Part shown: positions 6,449 through 14,960 of the stretch, in pieces
Numbering within the stretch: the first letter of the stretch is position 1
How the letters are laid out: every line of letters begins with the position of its first letter
Source: an uncultured Candidatus Melainabacteria bacterium
Lineage (GTDB): Bacteria; Cyanobacteriota; Vampirovibrionia; Gastranaerophilales; Gastranaerophilaceae
DNA: 30,282 nucleotides
Assembly: GCA_934693235.1 (NCBI GenBank)
Contig: CAKUUY010000022.1
Location: 1 to 30,282 of the forward strand
Reading direction: 5' to 3'
Made by a program: the position numbers and the translations under genes
Notes under the pieces: generated by a model
What the model saw: only the letters and a program-made list of their open reading frames with translations
The model's database searches: none
What the model was told of the DNA's origin: nothing

Positions 6449-8206
6449 ATGATGAGAGATAGATTGCGAAGACGTGAGCCGGAAAACGAAATAGAGAAGC
6501 GTAACAAAAGTTTTGACCAAATTTTAGGATTTTTGCACGTGTTTTTTGCCTGTTTTATGGCACTGTTGATTATATATTTGTTTTTTATACAGGTTGTAGA
6601 TGTTGGTAAATACAGAGCTAGGGCTAGAAGCCAGCGTGTAGGTCGAATTTTTTCTATGCGTGGAGATATATATGATAGAAACGGAATTAAACTTGCAACG
6701 GATAAGGTTTATTGCGATGTTTATGCTCACCCGGCAGATTATGATCATACTCCGGAAGAGTTGGCGAAAATGCTTGCACCTCTTTTAAAAATGCCAAAAG
6801 ATACGCTTTTGCAAAAACTTAAAAAACCGGGGCCTGTAATTACGCTTAAAAAAGATATTGATAGAAGCACTTCTAAAGAAATTGCAAAATTGCATTTGAG
6901 AGAAATAAGTTTGGGGAAGAAAAATACAAGAGAATATCCTCAAGGAACTCTTGCTGCACACGTTTTAGGATATTATAATTTCGATGCAGATATCGCAAAC
7001 GGGATTGAATACACTGCAAAAGACAGACTTGAACACGTTATTAATACGGTAAAATACCAAAGAACTCGTGATGGCAAGATTATTTACGATTTTACGACTG
7101 ATCCGGTTGCAACTACAACAAATCCTAAAGGGGAAAATGTAACATTAACCATTGATGCCGCAATTCAGCATGTTTGTGAAAAAGAAATAAAAAAAATGGT
7201 TGATGAAAAACATGCAGAGCGCGGAACTGTAATTGTTATGAATCCAAAAAATGGTGAAATTCTTGCTTATGCTGTTTATCCGACTTTTGATCCGAACGAT
7301 TATAGAAAAGCAACTCCTCAACAGTTAAAAAATTGGACATTAACCGATGTGTTCCCACCTGGGTCAACGTTTAAAACTATTACGGTTGCAAGTGCAATGG
7401 ATTTAGGTAAAATCGGAGAACATTCCACTGTTCTGGATACAGGAAAAACAACTATTGGTAAGTGGGAAATCAAAAACTACGATTACGCGGTTCACCCATA
7501 TCCGGGGAATATTACTTTGGAATATTTGTTTGAACACTCAAGTAATATTGGTTCTATAAATGTTGCTAAAACAATGACTCCTGCAGAATTTTATGGGGTT
7601 TTGAAAAAGTTCGGTTTTGGCTCAAAAACCGGAATTGATTTACCTGGTGAATCTGTTGGTTTATTACCTTATTGGGCTCATTGGGATCAAGGTATTCATG
7701 CTACAATGGCATATGGATATGGGACATCTGTTACCGCAATTCAAATGATTTCAGCTGTTCAGGCACTTGCTAATAACGGAGTTAGGGTTACTCCGCATGT
7801 TATAAGATATTCTCAAGAAGAATTTGACAATAAAATACATCATACACAAGTAATTCAACCATCTACAGCTCAAGCTGTTACAAGACTTTTGGCTGCAAGT
7901 GTAAATAATGGAAAATCAGTAATTAAAATGGATAGATATAATGTTGCGGCCAAAACAGGTACTTCAAGAAAACCCAAAGAGGGTGGTTCCGGATATACAC
8001 CGTATACGTACACTTCAACAATTGGCTATTTGCCGGCATCTGATCCTCAAGTCTTGATTTATGTAATGGTTGATAGTGCAAAAGTCGGAGCTATTTGGGG
8101 AAATACCGTTGCTGGACCGGTTTTTCATGAAGTGTCAACACAAATTGCTCGAATTATGAATTTAAAACCGGATAAAGTTGTTCCGGTTACATCAAAAAAG
8201 AATTAA
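6449..8206 (+). CDS. ftsI: FtsI/PBP2-type peptidoglycan transpeptidase (penicillin-binding protein)
   Basis: A 585-aa class B PBP, close to E. coli FtsI in length. It has a short cytoplasmic basic N-terminus, one membrane anchor (about 27-49), a pedestal domain beginning with GDIYDRNG (72-79) and a transpeptidase domain. The active-site motifs are S306-T-F-K309 (SxxK), S364-S-N366 (SxN) and K502-T-G-T-S. It cross-links peptide stems in the periplasm, most likely at the division septum, since murE follows after 21 bases as in classical dcw clusters. FtsI rather than elongation PBP2 is inferred from that context. The start is ATG-ATG; 6449 is the first, 6452 is equally possible. Confidence 0.93.
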   Translation: MMRDRLRRREPENEIEKRNKSFDQILGFLHVFFACFMALLIIYLFFIQVVDVGKYRARARSQRVGRIFSMRGDIYDRNGIKLATDKVYCDVYAHPADYDHTPEELAKMLAPLLKMPKDTLLQKLKKPGPVITLKKDIDRSTSKEIAKLHLREISLGKKNTREYPQGTLAAHVLGYYNFDADIANGIEYTAKDRLEHVINTVKYQRTRDGKIIYDFTTDPVATTTNPKGENVTLTIDAAIQHVCEKEIKKMVDEKHAERGTVIVMNPKNGEILAYAVYPTFDPNDYRKATPQQLKNWTLTDVFPPGSTFKTITVASAMDLGKIGEHSTVLDTGKTTIGKWEIKNYDYAVHPYPGNITLEYLFEHSSNIGSINVAKTMTPAEFYGVLKKFGFGSKTGIDLPGESVGLLPYWAHWDQGIHATMAYGYGTSVTAIQMISAVQALANNGVRVTPHVIRYSQEEFDNKIHHTQVIQPSTAQAVTRLLAASVNNGKSVIKMDRYNVAAKTGTSRKPKEGGSGYTPYTYTSTIGYLPASDPQVLIYVMVDSAKVGAIWGNTVAGPVFHEVSTQIARIMNLKPDKVVPVTSKKN

Positions 8207-8227
8207 GTAATACCAAAGGAGATATAA

Positions 8228-9766
8228 ATGAAACTAGATGAACTTATTGAATATTTAGACTATAAAGATTTAATTAATTTTAAAAATATTGATATTACAG
8301 GAATTTCATATAATTCCAAAACAACTAAAAAAGGCGATATTTTTATTTGTTTGGTTGGGGAACACACAGACGGGCATGAGTATGCTCAAGATGCAATAAA
8401 TTCCGGAGCTGCCGCTCTTCTTGTTGAAAGAAAAGTTGATGGAACAAAAATTCCGCAAGTTGTTGTTTCTTCCACTCGTCACAAGATTGCCGATATTGCA
8501 GACAGATTTTATTCTTGTCCGTCAAAAGGTATTAATTTAATTGGTGTTACTGGAACTAATGGAAAAACAACTGTAACTCACCTTATTCAAAAAATCTTTG
8601 AAGAAAACAATCAAAAATGTGCCCTAATCGGAACTTTAGGTTACAAATTGTCTTCTAATGGAGAATATCGAGACGCCAAACATACAACTCCACAGGCTCC
8701 TGAGCTTCAAGCAACTTTGAGAATGATTAAAGATGTTGAAAAAATAGATAATGTTGTAATGGAGGTAAGTTCTCATGCGTTAGATCAAAATCGTGTCGGG
8801 GGTTGCAGATTTAATGGAGCCGTTTTTACAAATCTTACTCAAGATCATTTGGATTATCACATTACAATGGATAATTATTTTAAGGCTAAAGCATTGTTGT
8901 TTGAATCTTTGACACCACGTCCGGATGATGATATTCAACCTGAATTTCATAACGAAGATGGCGGTTTTGCAGTAATTAACGCGGATGATGAATATGGTGA
9001 CAGATTTATCAGTGTTGTTCCTAAAGGTGTAAGGATTTATACATATGGTGTAAAACAACAAAGTGATGTTATGGCAAAAGATATTCATTTCTCGTTGAAT
9101 GGAGCTGAATTTACTCTTGTAACGGGTGATCACGTAAATAATGGCGGAAAACTTGAACATAAAGTAAATCTTCATATGAATGGTATGTTTAGTGTTTATA
9201 ATGTTTTAGCGGCAGTTACTGCGGCTCTTGCAATGGATATTGATATTGAAGTTGCTTTAAAAGCTTTACAGAACGTTAAAGGTGTTGCTGGCAGGTTTGA
9301 GGTTGTTGTGAAAAAACCGCTTGTAATTGTGGACTATGCACACACTCCGGATGGGTTGGAAAATGTTTTGAAATCAGCTAGAGAAATTACACCTGTTGAT
9401 GGTAAATTGATTTGTTTGTTTGGATGTGGTGGAGATAGAGATGCTACAAAACGTCCAAAAATGGGTGCAATAGCAGAAAAACTTGCAGACAAAATTGTTA
9501 TCACAAGTGATAATCCTCGTTCAGAAGACCCGCAAGTTATTATTACGGATATTATTGCAGGTTTGAAATCTGTTAATACAGAAAACGTAATTGTAGAGCC
9601 CGATAGAGGAACAGCAATTTCATTATTAAAAACAATTTCTAGTAATAATGATGTTGTTTTAATTGCCGGAAAAGGCCACGAAAACTATCAAATATTGAAA
9701 GACAAAACAATTCATTTTGACGATAGAGAAGAAGCTCGTAAAGTCTTTGAAGGTAGTGTAATTTAA
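8228..9766 (+). CDS. murE: UDP-MurNAc-tripeptide synthetase (meso-diaminopimelate-adding)
   Basis: A 512-aa cytosolic Mur ligase that adds the third stem-peptide residue to UDP-MurNAc-L-Ala-D-Glu with ATP. The N-terminal substrate domain is at about 1-100 and the ATP loop TGTNGKTT is at 108-115. K221 in KALLFESL fits the carbamylated lysine. The C-terminal DNPR motif (428-431, within DNPRSEDP) is the signature for meso-diaminopimelate, as opposed to the lysine-adding enzymes, so a Gram-negative-type DAP peptidoglycan is expected. The start has AAAGGAGAT seven bases upstream. It is probably co-transcribed with ftsI. Confidence 0.97.
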   Translation: MKLDELIEYLDYKDLINFKNIDITGISYNSKTTKKGDIFICLVGEHTDGHEYAQDAINSGAAALLVERKVDGTKIPQVVVSSTRHKIADIADRFYSCPSKGINLIGVTGTNGKTTVTHLIQKIFEENNQKCALIGTLGYKLSSNGEYRDAKHTTPQAPELQATLRMIKDVEKIDNVVMEVSSHALDQNRVGGCRFNGAVFTNLTQDHLDYHITMDNYFKAKALLFESLTPRPDDDIQPEFHNEDGGFAVINADDEYGDRFISVVPKGVRIYTYGVKQQSDVMAKDIHFSLNGAEFTLVTGDHVNNGGKLEHKVNLHMNGMFSVYNVLAAVTAALAMDIDIEVALKALQNVKGVAGRFEVVVKKPLVIVDYAHTPDGLENVLKSAREITPVDGKLICLFGCGGDRDATKRPKMGAIAEKLADKIVITSDNPRSEDPQVIITDIIAGLKSVNTENVIVEPDRGTAISLLKTISSNNDVVLIAGKGHENYQILKDKTIHFDDREEARKVFEGSVI

Positions 9767-9775
9767 TAATACAAA

Positions 9776-9853
9776 ATTTCACCTCGCCCTTTCGGGGAGA
9801 GGTTGCAGTCGTTCACGAGCGAACAGCAGTGTTACGAATGCGGGTGAGGGGTT
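9776..9853 (-). repeat. Module A repeat between murE and nagA, carrying the nagA ribosome site
   Basis: This is the reverse complement of module A: ATTTCACCTCGCCC, then GGGGAGAGG, then ...TACGAATGCGGGTGAGGGGTT. The GAGGGG at 9846-9851, inside the repeat end, lies eight bases before the nagA ATG and is the only Shine-Dalgarno candidate there. Confidence 0.85.
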
Positions 9854-9859
9854 AACGGT

Positions 9860-10864
9860 ATGCAAACCAAACTTATAATTGAACAACATTTTCATGGGTG
9901 CTTTGGTATCGATTTTAATAAAGCATCAGTGGATGATGTTTTGTATTTGTCAAAAGAGATTTTGAAATACGGGATTGGTGGAATTTTCCCGACTCTTGTT
10001 ACTGACAGTGTTGAAAATATAAAAAAAGCAACTGCAGTAATCAAAGAAGCCGCTGAAAATCAAACCTCTGATATGGCAAAGATTTTGGGAATTCATCTTG
10101 AAGGAATATTTATTAACCCTGAAAAAAAAGGAATTCACAATCCAAAGCACTTTTTAGTTCCGACAATTGAAAATTATAAGTTAGTTGAAGATGATTTTAT
10201 TAGAATCGTGACGTTAGCGCCGGAATTAGTTGTAGAGGTACAGTCCGGTTTGCAAAAAGAAAATTTAATAACCTATCTCCGTTCTAAAAATATTAAAGTA
10301 CAAGCAGGACACTGTGTTGGAGGGGATTTGGATGGTTGTACAGGTGTAACTCATTTATTTAATGCAATGAGTGGAGTTGCTCATAGAGGTGAAACAACTG
10401 CGCTTTCTGCACTTGTGGATGATGATATTTATACTGAAATTATCGGTGATGGAATACATGTGTCTGACAAGGCTCTTGAACTTGTTTTTAAATCAAAACC
10501 GCTGGATAAAATTCTTTTGATAAGTGATAGTTTACCTATAACTTGTAGTGATTTAAAAGAAATGATTTTTGCTGACGAAAAGGTTTTCTATAATGGAATT
10601 AAAGCAACTTCTAAAGAGGGAACTATTGCAGGTAGTACGACTATGATTCCTAAAATTATAAAAAGATTGATGGATGGAATATTTAACTCCTCACCCGAAT
10701 TTGTAAATTCGCACAGCTCATTAACAAATTCTCCCCTCTCCTACAAGGGGCAAGGGGAAATCGTTTCGCAACTTATCCAAAATCCTTACAACTACCACAA
10801 TATTGACCTTGGTGGTTCTATTGAATGGGATGAAGATTTTAATATTATAAAGGTAAATAAGTAA
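9860..10864 (+). CDS. nagA: N-acetylglucosamine-6-phosphate deacetylase, short form with an internal repeat-derived segment
   Basis: A 334-aa amidohydrolase that converts GlcNAc-6-P to GlcN-6-P and acetate, in recycling of amino sugars from peptidoglycan. The motifs are H10-x-H12, E81 (HLEGIF), H151 (AGHC), H165 (GVTHLFNAM), H200 (GDGIH), D223 (LISDS) and AGSTT. The usual N-terminal beta-sandwich half (about 40-50 residues before HxH) is missing; the protein starts almost at the catalytic barrel, directly after a module A repeat that provides the ribosome site. Residues about 277-300 are encoded by another module A copy (10688-10760) inserted in frame, where other NagA proteins have a continuous helix and loop. 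All catalytic residues remain, so activity is plausible but unproven. The stop overlaps the ilvD start by one base. Confidence 0.85.
   Translation: MQTKLIIEQHFHGCFGIDFNKASVDDVLYLSKEILKYGIGGIFPTLVTDSVENIKKATAVIKEAAENQTSDMAKILGIHLEGIFINPEKKGIHNPKHFLVPTIENYKLVEDDFIRIVTLAPELVVEVQSGLQKENLITYLRSKNIKVQAGHCVGGDLDGCTGVTHLFNAMSGVAHRGETTALSALVDDDIYTEIIGDGIHVSDKALELVFKSKPLDKILLISDSLPITCSDLKEMIFADEKVFYNGIKATSKEGTIAGSTTMIPKIIKRLMDGIFNSSPEFVNSHSSLTNSPLSYKGQGEIVSQLIQNPYNYHNIDLGGSIEWDEDFNIIKVNK
10688..10760 (+). repeat. Module A repeat inserted in frame within nagA
   Basis: The text begins CCTCACCCGAATTTGTAAAT and ends CCTCTCCTACAAGGGGCAAG, then GGGAAA. It follows the module A pattern (CCTCTCCCGCATTCGTAA ... 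CCTCTCCCTCGGAGAGGTG, then AAAT). It reads through in frame as about 24 residues (SSPEFVNSHSS...YKGQGE) with no stop. Confidence 0.8.
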
Positions 10865-12498
10865 TGAAAAGTGACAATATAAAAGCTGGAATAGCAAGAA
10901 CTCCGCATCGCGGACTTTTAATGGCAACTGGAGTTAGCAGAAAAAACATGAAAGCGCCGTTTATTGGGATTGCAAGTTCTTTTTCGGATCTTGTACCTGG
11001 ACATATCGGAATGAGAGATTTGGAACGCCAAATTGAAAAAGGAATTCACTCAGGTGGTGGTCAAGCTTTTATTTTTGGTGTTCCAGCGATTTGTGATGGG
11101 ATTGCAATGGGACATAGCGGAATGAGATATTCGCTCCCGTCGAGGGATTTGATTGCAGATTGTATAGAAAGTGTTGCAGCAGCGCATCAACTCGATGGTA
11201 TTGTGCTTTTATCAAATTGTGATAAAATTACGCCTGGGATGTTGATTGGTGCTTTGAGGTTGAATATACCGGCAATTATTGTTACTGCAGGGCCAATGTT
11301 AGATGGAGAATGCGGAAATCACCACAAATTAACGATGGTTACAGGTTCTTTTGAGGCTGTCGGGAAATATCGTAATGGAGAAATTTCTGAGGAAGAATTG
11401 TTGGCTTTGGAAGAAGCTTCTTGCCCGTCAGCTGGAGCTTGTCAGGGAATGTATACCGCAAATACTATGGCTTGTTTGACAGAGGTTATGGGAATGAGTT
11501 TGCCTTATTGTGCTTCTGCTTCTGCTGTCTCTTCTCAAAAGCGTCGTTTGGCGTTTGAAAGTGGTATGCAAATTGTTGAACTTGTAAAACAAGATATCAA
11601 ACCATCTGATATTATTACAAGAGAAAGTTTGCGAAATGCAATTGTTGCGGATTTGGCTCTTGGAGGTTCTACAAATACATTTTTGCATATTCTTGCGATT
11701 GCAAATGCCGGTGGAATTGATATTACATTGAACGATTTTGAAGAATTGAGTGGAAAAGTTCATCAGATTGTGAAAATTAATCCGTCATCAACTTTGACTA
11801 TGGCAGATTTTCATAACGCAGGTGGAGTTCCGGCACTAATGCAGTCTTTAAGCTCTCATTTGAAACTTGATAAGGAAACAACAGAACTTTATAAAAAAGT
11901 TTATAGAAACAAGGAAGTCATTCCTGATTACGACAAATCTACTTATACTCAGGCAGGTTTGGCAGTTTTATATGGGAATTTGGCAAAAGACGGTTGCGTA
12001 ATTAAAACATCAGGAGTTGCACCGGAATGCTATATTTTTGAGGGCGTAGCAAAAACTTTTGATAGTGAAGAAGCGGCGATGAAAGCTCTTGAAGATGATG
12101 AAATTAAAGCTGGTGATGTTATCGTAATTCGTTATGAAGGACCAAAGGGCGGTCCCGGAATGCGCGAAATGCTTGCTCCGACTTCTCTTTTGGTAGGTAA
12201 AGGTTTGGGTAAAAAATGTGCATTGATTACAGATGGAAGATTTTCCGGTGCGACAAGAGGAATATGCGTAGGACATATTTGTCCAGAAGCAGCTAATGGT
12301 GGACTAATCGCATTAGTAGAAAATGGTGACAAGATTAAAATCGATATTCCTAATCGAACAATGGAACTTTTGGTCGATGAGAAAACTTTAGAAAATCGTC
12401 GTAAAAATTTAAAGCCTTTTGAGCCTAAAGTAAAATCCGGTTATTTGTATAAATATGCTAAAAATGTTCAAGATGCCTCTCATGGAGCAATTGTTTAG
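10864..12498 (+). CDS. ilvD: Dihydroxy-acid dehydratase
   Basis: A 544-aa IlvD/Edd-family dehydratase for the third common step of valine, leucine and isoleucine synthesis (also supplying pantothenate). The motifs are SNCDKITPGML (C119), SCPSAGACQGMYTANTM (C187 and C193), GPKGGPGMREML and DGRFSGATRG. At the first cluster position it has VPGHIGMRDL, as in the oxygen-sensitive [4Fe-4S] E. coli enzyme, rather than the TPCN cysteine of [2Fe-2S] forms. That fits an anaerobe and is inferred by comparison. The ATG overlaps the nagA stop, so translation is probably coupled. It converges with a small HTH gene, overlapping by four bases. Confidence 0.96.
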   Translation: MKSDNIKAGIARTPHRGLLMATGVSRKNMKAPFIGIASSFSDLVPGHIGMRDLERQIEKGIHSGGGQAFIFGVPAICDGIAMGHSGMRYSLPSRDLIADCIESVAAAHQLDGIVLLSNCDKITPGMLIGALRLNIPAIIVTAGPMLDGECGNHHKLTMVTGSFEAVGKYRNGEISEEELLALEEASCPSAGACQGMYTANTMACLTEVMGMSLPYCASASAVSSQKRRLAFESGMQIVELVKQDIKPSDIITRESLRNAIVADLALGGSTNTFLHILAIANAGGIDITLNDFEELSGKVHQIVKINPSSTLTMADFHNAGGVPALMQSLSSHLKLDKETTELYKKVYRNKEVIPDYDKSTYTQAGLAVLYGNLAKDGCVIKTSGVAPECYIFEGVAKTFDSEEAAMKALEDDEIKAGDVIVIRYEGPKGGPGMREMLAPTSLLVGKGLGKKCALITDGRFSGATRGICVGHICPEAANGGLIALVENGDKIKIDIPNRTMELLVDEKTLENRRKNLKPFEPKVKSGYLYKYAKNVQDASHGAIV

Positions 12499-12710
12499 TG
12501 TTTTTCGGTACGTCTGACAAATTTTAAATCATATCCCAAAATATCTGCAATAATAAGCATTTCACGATGTGTTATCGTTTCGTTGCGAAGTTTGTTCGAT
12601 AGATTATTTAAAGAATAAGGTTTGTTAAGCCTTTTGCTCAGTGCTGCAGCTAATTCGGTCAGTGAAACATTTACGTCTAATAAAATCTTTTTTAAATCAT
12701 TTATAATCAT
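12495..12710 (-). CDS. Small HTH-like protein divergent from a pilin gene
   Basis: A 71-aa protein with the layout of a small Cro/DUF6471-like helix-turn-helix: LLDVNVSLTELAAALSKRL, then NNLSNKLRNETITHREMLII, then DILGYDLKFV. The first helix pair (SLTELAAAL) and a serine/asparagine-rich recognition segment (SLNNLSNKL) are visible. The ATG at 12710 is preferred: a GGAG lies 11 bases upstream, whereas the alternative TTG at 12719 would leave only two bases. It converges on ilvD with a 4-bp overlap and diverges from the pilin gene at 12860, suggesting it may regulate itself or that pilin. DNA binding is inferred. Confidence 0.75.
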   Translation of the reverse strand: MIINDLKKILLDVNVSLTELAAALSKRLNKPYSLNNLSNKLRNETITHREMLIIADILGYDLKFVRRTEKH

Positions 12711-12750
12711 ATTATTCAATACTCCATTTATCCGTTAACTATTTTACAAG

Positions 12751-12778
12751 TGAATTTAGTTATTCATAAATAAATTCA
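12751..12778. promoter_or_regulatory. Inverted repeat upstream of a pilin promoter (candidate operator)
   Basis: TGAATTTA at 12751-12758 and TAAATTCA at 12771-12778 are perfect inverted 8-mers with a 12-nt spacer, just upstream of the TTGACA at 12787. It lies between the HTH gene and the pilin gene. Confidence 0.45.
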
Positions 12779-12786
12779 AACTTTCA

Positions 12787-12823
12787 TTGACAACTGAATG
12801 AATATATGTAATAATGAACATAT
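12787..12823 (+). promoter_or_regulatory. Promoter of the pilin gene with overlapping palindrome
   Basis: TTGACA at 12787-12792 is followed after 16 bp by TAATAA at 12809-12814. ATATGT-N8-ACATAT (12804-12823) straddles the -10 and probable start site and could be an operator for the neighbouring HTH protein. Confidence 0.6.
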
Positions 12824-12859
12824 CCGTTATTTATTTGTAATAAAATTAAGGAGCTTTGT

Positions 12860-13753
12860 ATGAAATGTAAAAGAAACAAAGGGGTTAATGATACTAAAAA
12901 AGTAGCTTTCACACTAGCTGAAGTTTTGATTACTCTTGGAATTATTGGAGTAGTAGTAGCATTGATTATGCCGACTGTTATTAGTAAAACAAAAGATAAG
13001 CAATATAAAGCTGCACGCGACAAAGCTTTATCTACAATTGGCAACGCATCTAAAAATATTGCAGTACAAGGAAATATGAATGATGCTCAAAACGCAAAAG
13101 ATTTTGTCAACAATATTCTTCGTTCACAAATTGCAATTGCCAAAACCTGTGAAAATGATGAACTTGAAAATTGTGGAATACCGGCAAAATATAAAAATTT
13201 GGACGGATATGAAATAAGCATGCCAAAGCGTGTGAAGGATTTATCGCCTGTGTTAATGGGTTCGCAAGGTGAATATAAAAGTTATGTTTTTTTAACAGGT
13301 GACGGATATGCATATAATTTATTTTATTTTCCTGAATGTAGTGAAAAGGGTTTTGGCCATATAATAAATGGTCAACGTTCTGTATGTGTAAATGCTATTT
13401 ATGATATGAATGGGTTAAGGGGACCAAATCAAATAGGAAAAGATATAGGTGTTGTGACCGTTTTTTATCCAAATGAAACAGTTCAAGCAGTTGCTCCAAT
13501 GAATGAAATAGTGCATTTATATAATTCCAATTTTGAATACCCCGAGGCACAACGATTTTGCACTGAAAAAGGGAAAAGACTTCCTAATTTTGAAGAGGGT
13601 ATGTCTATCGTATTAAATATAGGATTAATAGGTGATGTTGATTTTCAGACTATATGGACATTGTCTACAGATGGGCCAAGAACAATAGTGATGAATGGTA
13701 TTGCCTTTAATACATTTTTTAAAGTTTCGGCACACGCAGAATGCGTTGAGTAA
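12860..13753 (+). CDS. Pilin-like protein (prepilin N-terminal cleavage domain)
   Basis: A 297-aa protein with a basic leader, then VA|FTLAEVL...GIIGVVVALIMP (about 16-36): a prepilin cleavage/methylation signal with Glu at +5 and Ala at -1, then the hydrophobic helix. The charged segment after the helix (KDKQYKAARDKALSTIGNASK) aligns with the pilin at 29084. The central MNGLRGPNQIGKD loop is the shared D-x-N-G-x-x-G-P-N motif. Residues about 220-297 (PEAQRFCTEKGKRLPNFEEG, IWTLS) resemble the lectin-like tail of the first pilin, without its codon shift. Several cysteines suggest disulphides outside the cell. AAGGAG lies before the ATG. A divergent HTH gene is 149 bases upstream. Which filament it joins is unknown. 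Confidence 0.88.
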   Translation: MKCKRNKGVNDTKKVAFTLAEVLITLGIIGVVVALIMPTVISKTKDKQYKAARDKALSTIGNASKNIAVQGNMNDAQNAKDFVNNILRSQIAIAKTCENDELENCGIPAKYKNLDGYEISMPKRVKDLSPVLMGSQGEYKSYVFLTGDGYAYNLFYFPECSEKGFGHIINGQRSVCVNAIYDMNGLRGPNQIGKDIGVVTVFYPNETVQAVAPMNEIVHLYNSNFEYPEAQRFCTEKGKRLPNFEEGMSIVLNIGLIGDVDFQTIWTLSTDGPRTIVMNGIAFNTFFKVSAHAECVE

Positions 13754-13781
13754 AATTCTAAAATAGATATTATCCTGTCAA

Positions 13782-14960
13782 ATGGAGATTTTTATTTCAT
13801 GCTATCATGTTGATATGAAAAAGCTGGAAGATTTCAAAAACGAAATTAACAAATGTTCGAAATGCGGATTGTGTCAGTCTGTTTGCCCTATTTACAAATT
13901 AACAGGTAACGATTGCGCTGTTTCTCGTGGAAAATTTATTATGCTCGATGGAGTTTTAAAAGGCGATTTGAAACTCAACAAAAACATCAACAAATACCTT
14001 GATTTGTGTCTAAAATGCGATAAATGTTCAAATTTTTGTCCGAGCGCAATTGATGTTTGCAAGATTTTTGAAACCGCAAAATATGAATACGTTAAAGGTA
14101 CTTTTTGGGGCAAAATTGTATTCTTTTTGGAGTCAAAGTACGTATTTGGAAACATATTAAAATTGGCAAAATTTGTACAAAAGATTACAAATCCCCACTC
14201 CTTGAGGGAGAGGAAGCAATTTTTTGCAAGCCCTGTGAGCATAAGAGATGCAGAGGCGAGGAAAAACAAAACAGAAAAACTTCTTTATTTTAAAGGTTGT
14301 GTAAATACAATTTTCCCGCAAACTGACAAGTTTTTACACAAATTGTTTGACAATTCTAATATTGAAATTATGGAAAAAGACTTTGATTGTTGTGGTTTAC
14401 CGTTTTTGTCGAGCGGAAATTTAGAGCGATTTGAAGAAGTAAAAAAACATAATCTTGAACTTATGGATTGTGAATTTGATTATATTTTGACGGATTGTGC
14501 AAGTTGCGAAAGTACTTTAAAAAAATATTTTTGCTCCGCTCAGAATGACATCAAATTTATCAATCTTGGAGAACTTATTGCACAGCAAAATATAAAATTC
14601 AAATTTGAAAAACCTATTAAAGTGACGTTTCATAAGTCTTGTCACCTTGAAAACGACGATTTTTGGGTGAGTATTGTTGAAAATTGCGAAAATGTTGAAT
14701 ATATAAAAATGGAAGATTATGATGAATGTTGCGGATTTTCTGGAGAATTTGCACTGAAAAATCATAAGATTTCGCTTGTGCTTGCAAAACAAAAGGCTGA
14801 AAATATCGTAAAAACCGGAGCGGATTATGTTGTTACAACTTGTCCTGCTTGTGTTTTGGGGTTGAAACAAGGGTTGATTGGAGTGAAAAATGCACCGAAA
14901 GTTTTGTCGTTGAGTGAGTTTTTGGATATGGGAACAAGTTTCCCTCATCCGCATTCGTAA
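13782..14960 (+). CDS. Fe-S oxidoreductase subunit (GlcF/LutA/GlpC-like, two CCG domains), with repeat-derived segments
   Basis: A 392-aa protein. Two [4Fe-4S] ferredoxin motifs come first (CSKCGLCQSVCP and CLKCDKCSNFCP), then two cysteine-rich CCG domains (YFKGCVNTIFP...DCCGLPF; FHKSCHLEND...DECCGFSGEF...TTCPACVLG). This is the architecture of the electron-transfer subunits of glycolate oxidase, lactate utilisation and anaerobic glycerol-3-phosphate dehydrogenase. No flavoprotein partner is adjacent, so the donor is unknown. Residues about 137-161, between the ferredoxin and CCG parts, are encoded by a reverse module A repeat. The last six residues and the stop codon come from a second copy. 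The ATG at 13815 (MKKLEDF) is an equally good start; neither has a convincing ribosome site. Confidence 0.85.
   Translation: MEIFISCYHVDMKKLEDFKNEINKCSKCGLCQSVCPIYKLTGNDCAVSRGKFIMLDGVLKGDLKLNKNINKYLDLCLKCDKCSNFCPSAIDVCKIFETAKYEYVKGTFWGKIVFFLESKYVFGNILKLAKFVQKITNPHSLRERKQFFASPVSIRDAEARKNKTEKLLYFKGCVNTIFPQTDKFLHKLFDNSNIEIMEKDFDCCGLPFLSSGNLERFEEVKKHNLELMDCEFDYILTDCASCESTLKKYFCSAQNDIKFINLGELIAQQNIKFKFEKPIKVTFHKSCHLENDDFWVSIVENCENVEYIKMEDYDECCGFSGEFALKNHKISLVLAKQKAENIVKTGADYVVTTCPACVLGLKQGLIGVKNAPKVLSLSEFLDMGTSFPHPHS
14192..14262 (-). repeat. Module A repeat inserted in frame within the Fe-S protein gene
   Basis: On the minus strand it reads CCTCGCCTCTGCATCTCTTA, then TGCTCACAGGGCTTGCAAAA, then ...CCTCTCCCTCAAGGAG. 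It matches module A along its length, including the internal TGCTCACA. It encodes a basic linker (NPHSLRERKQFFASPV...) without interrupting the frame. Confidence 0.8.
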
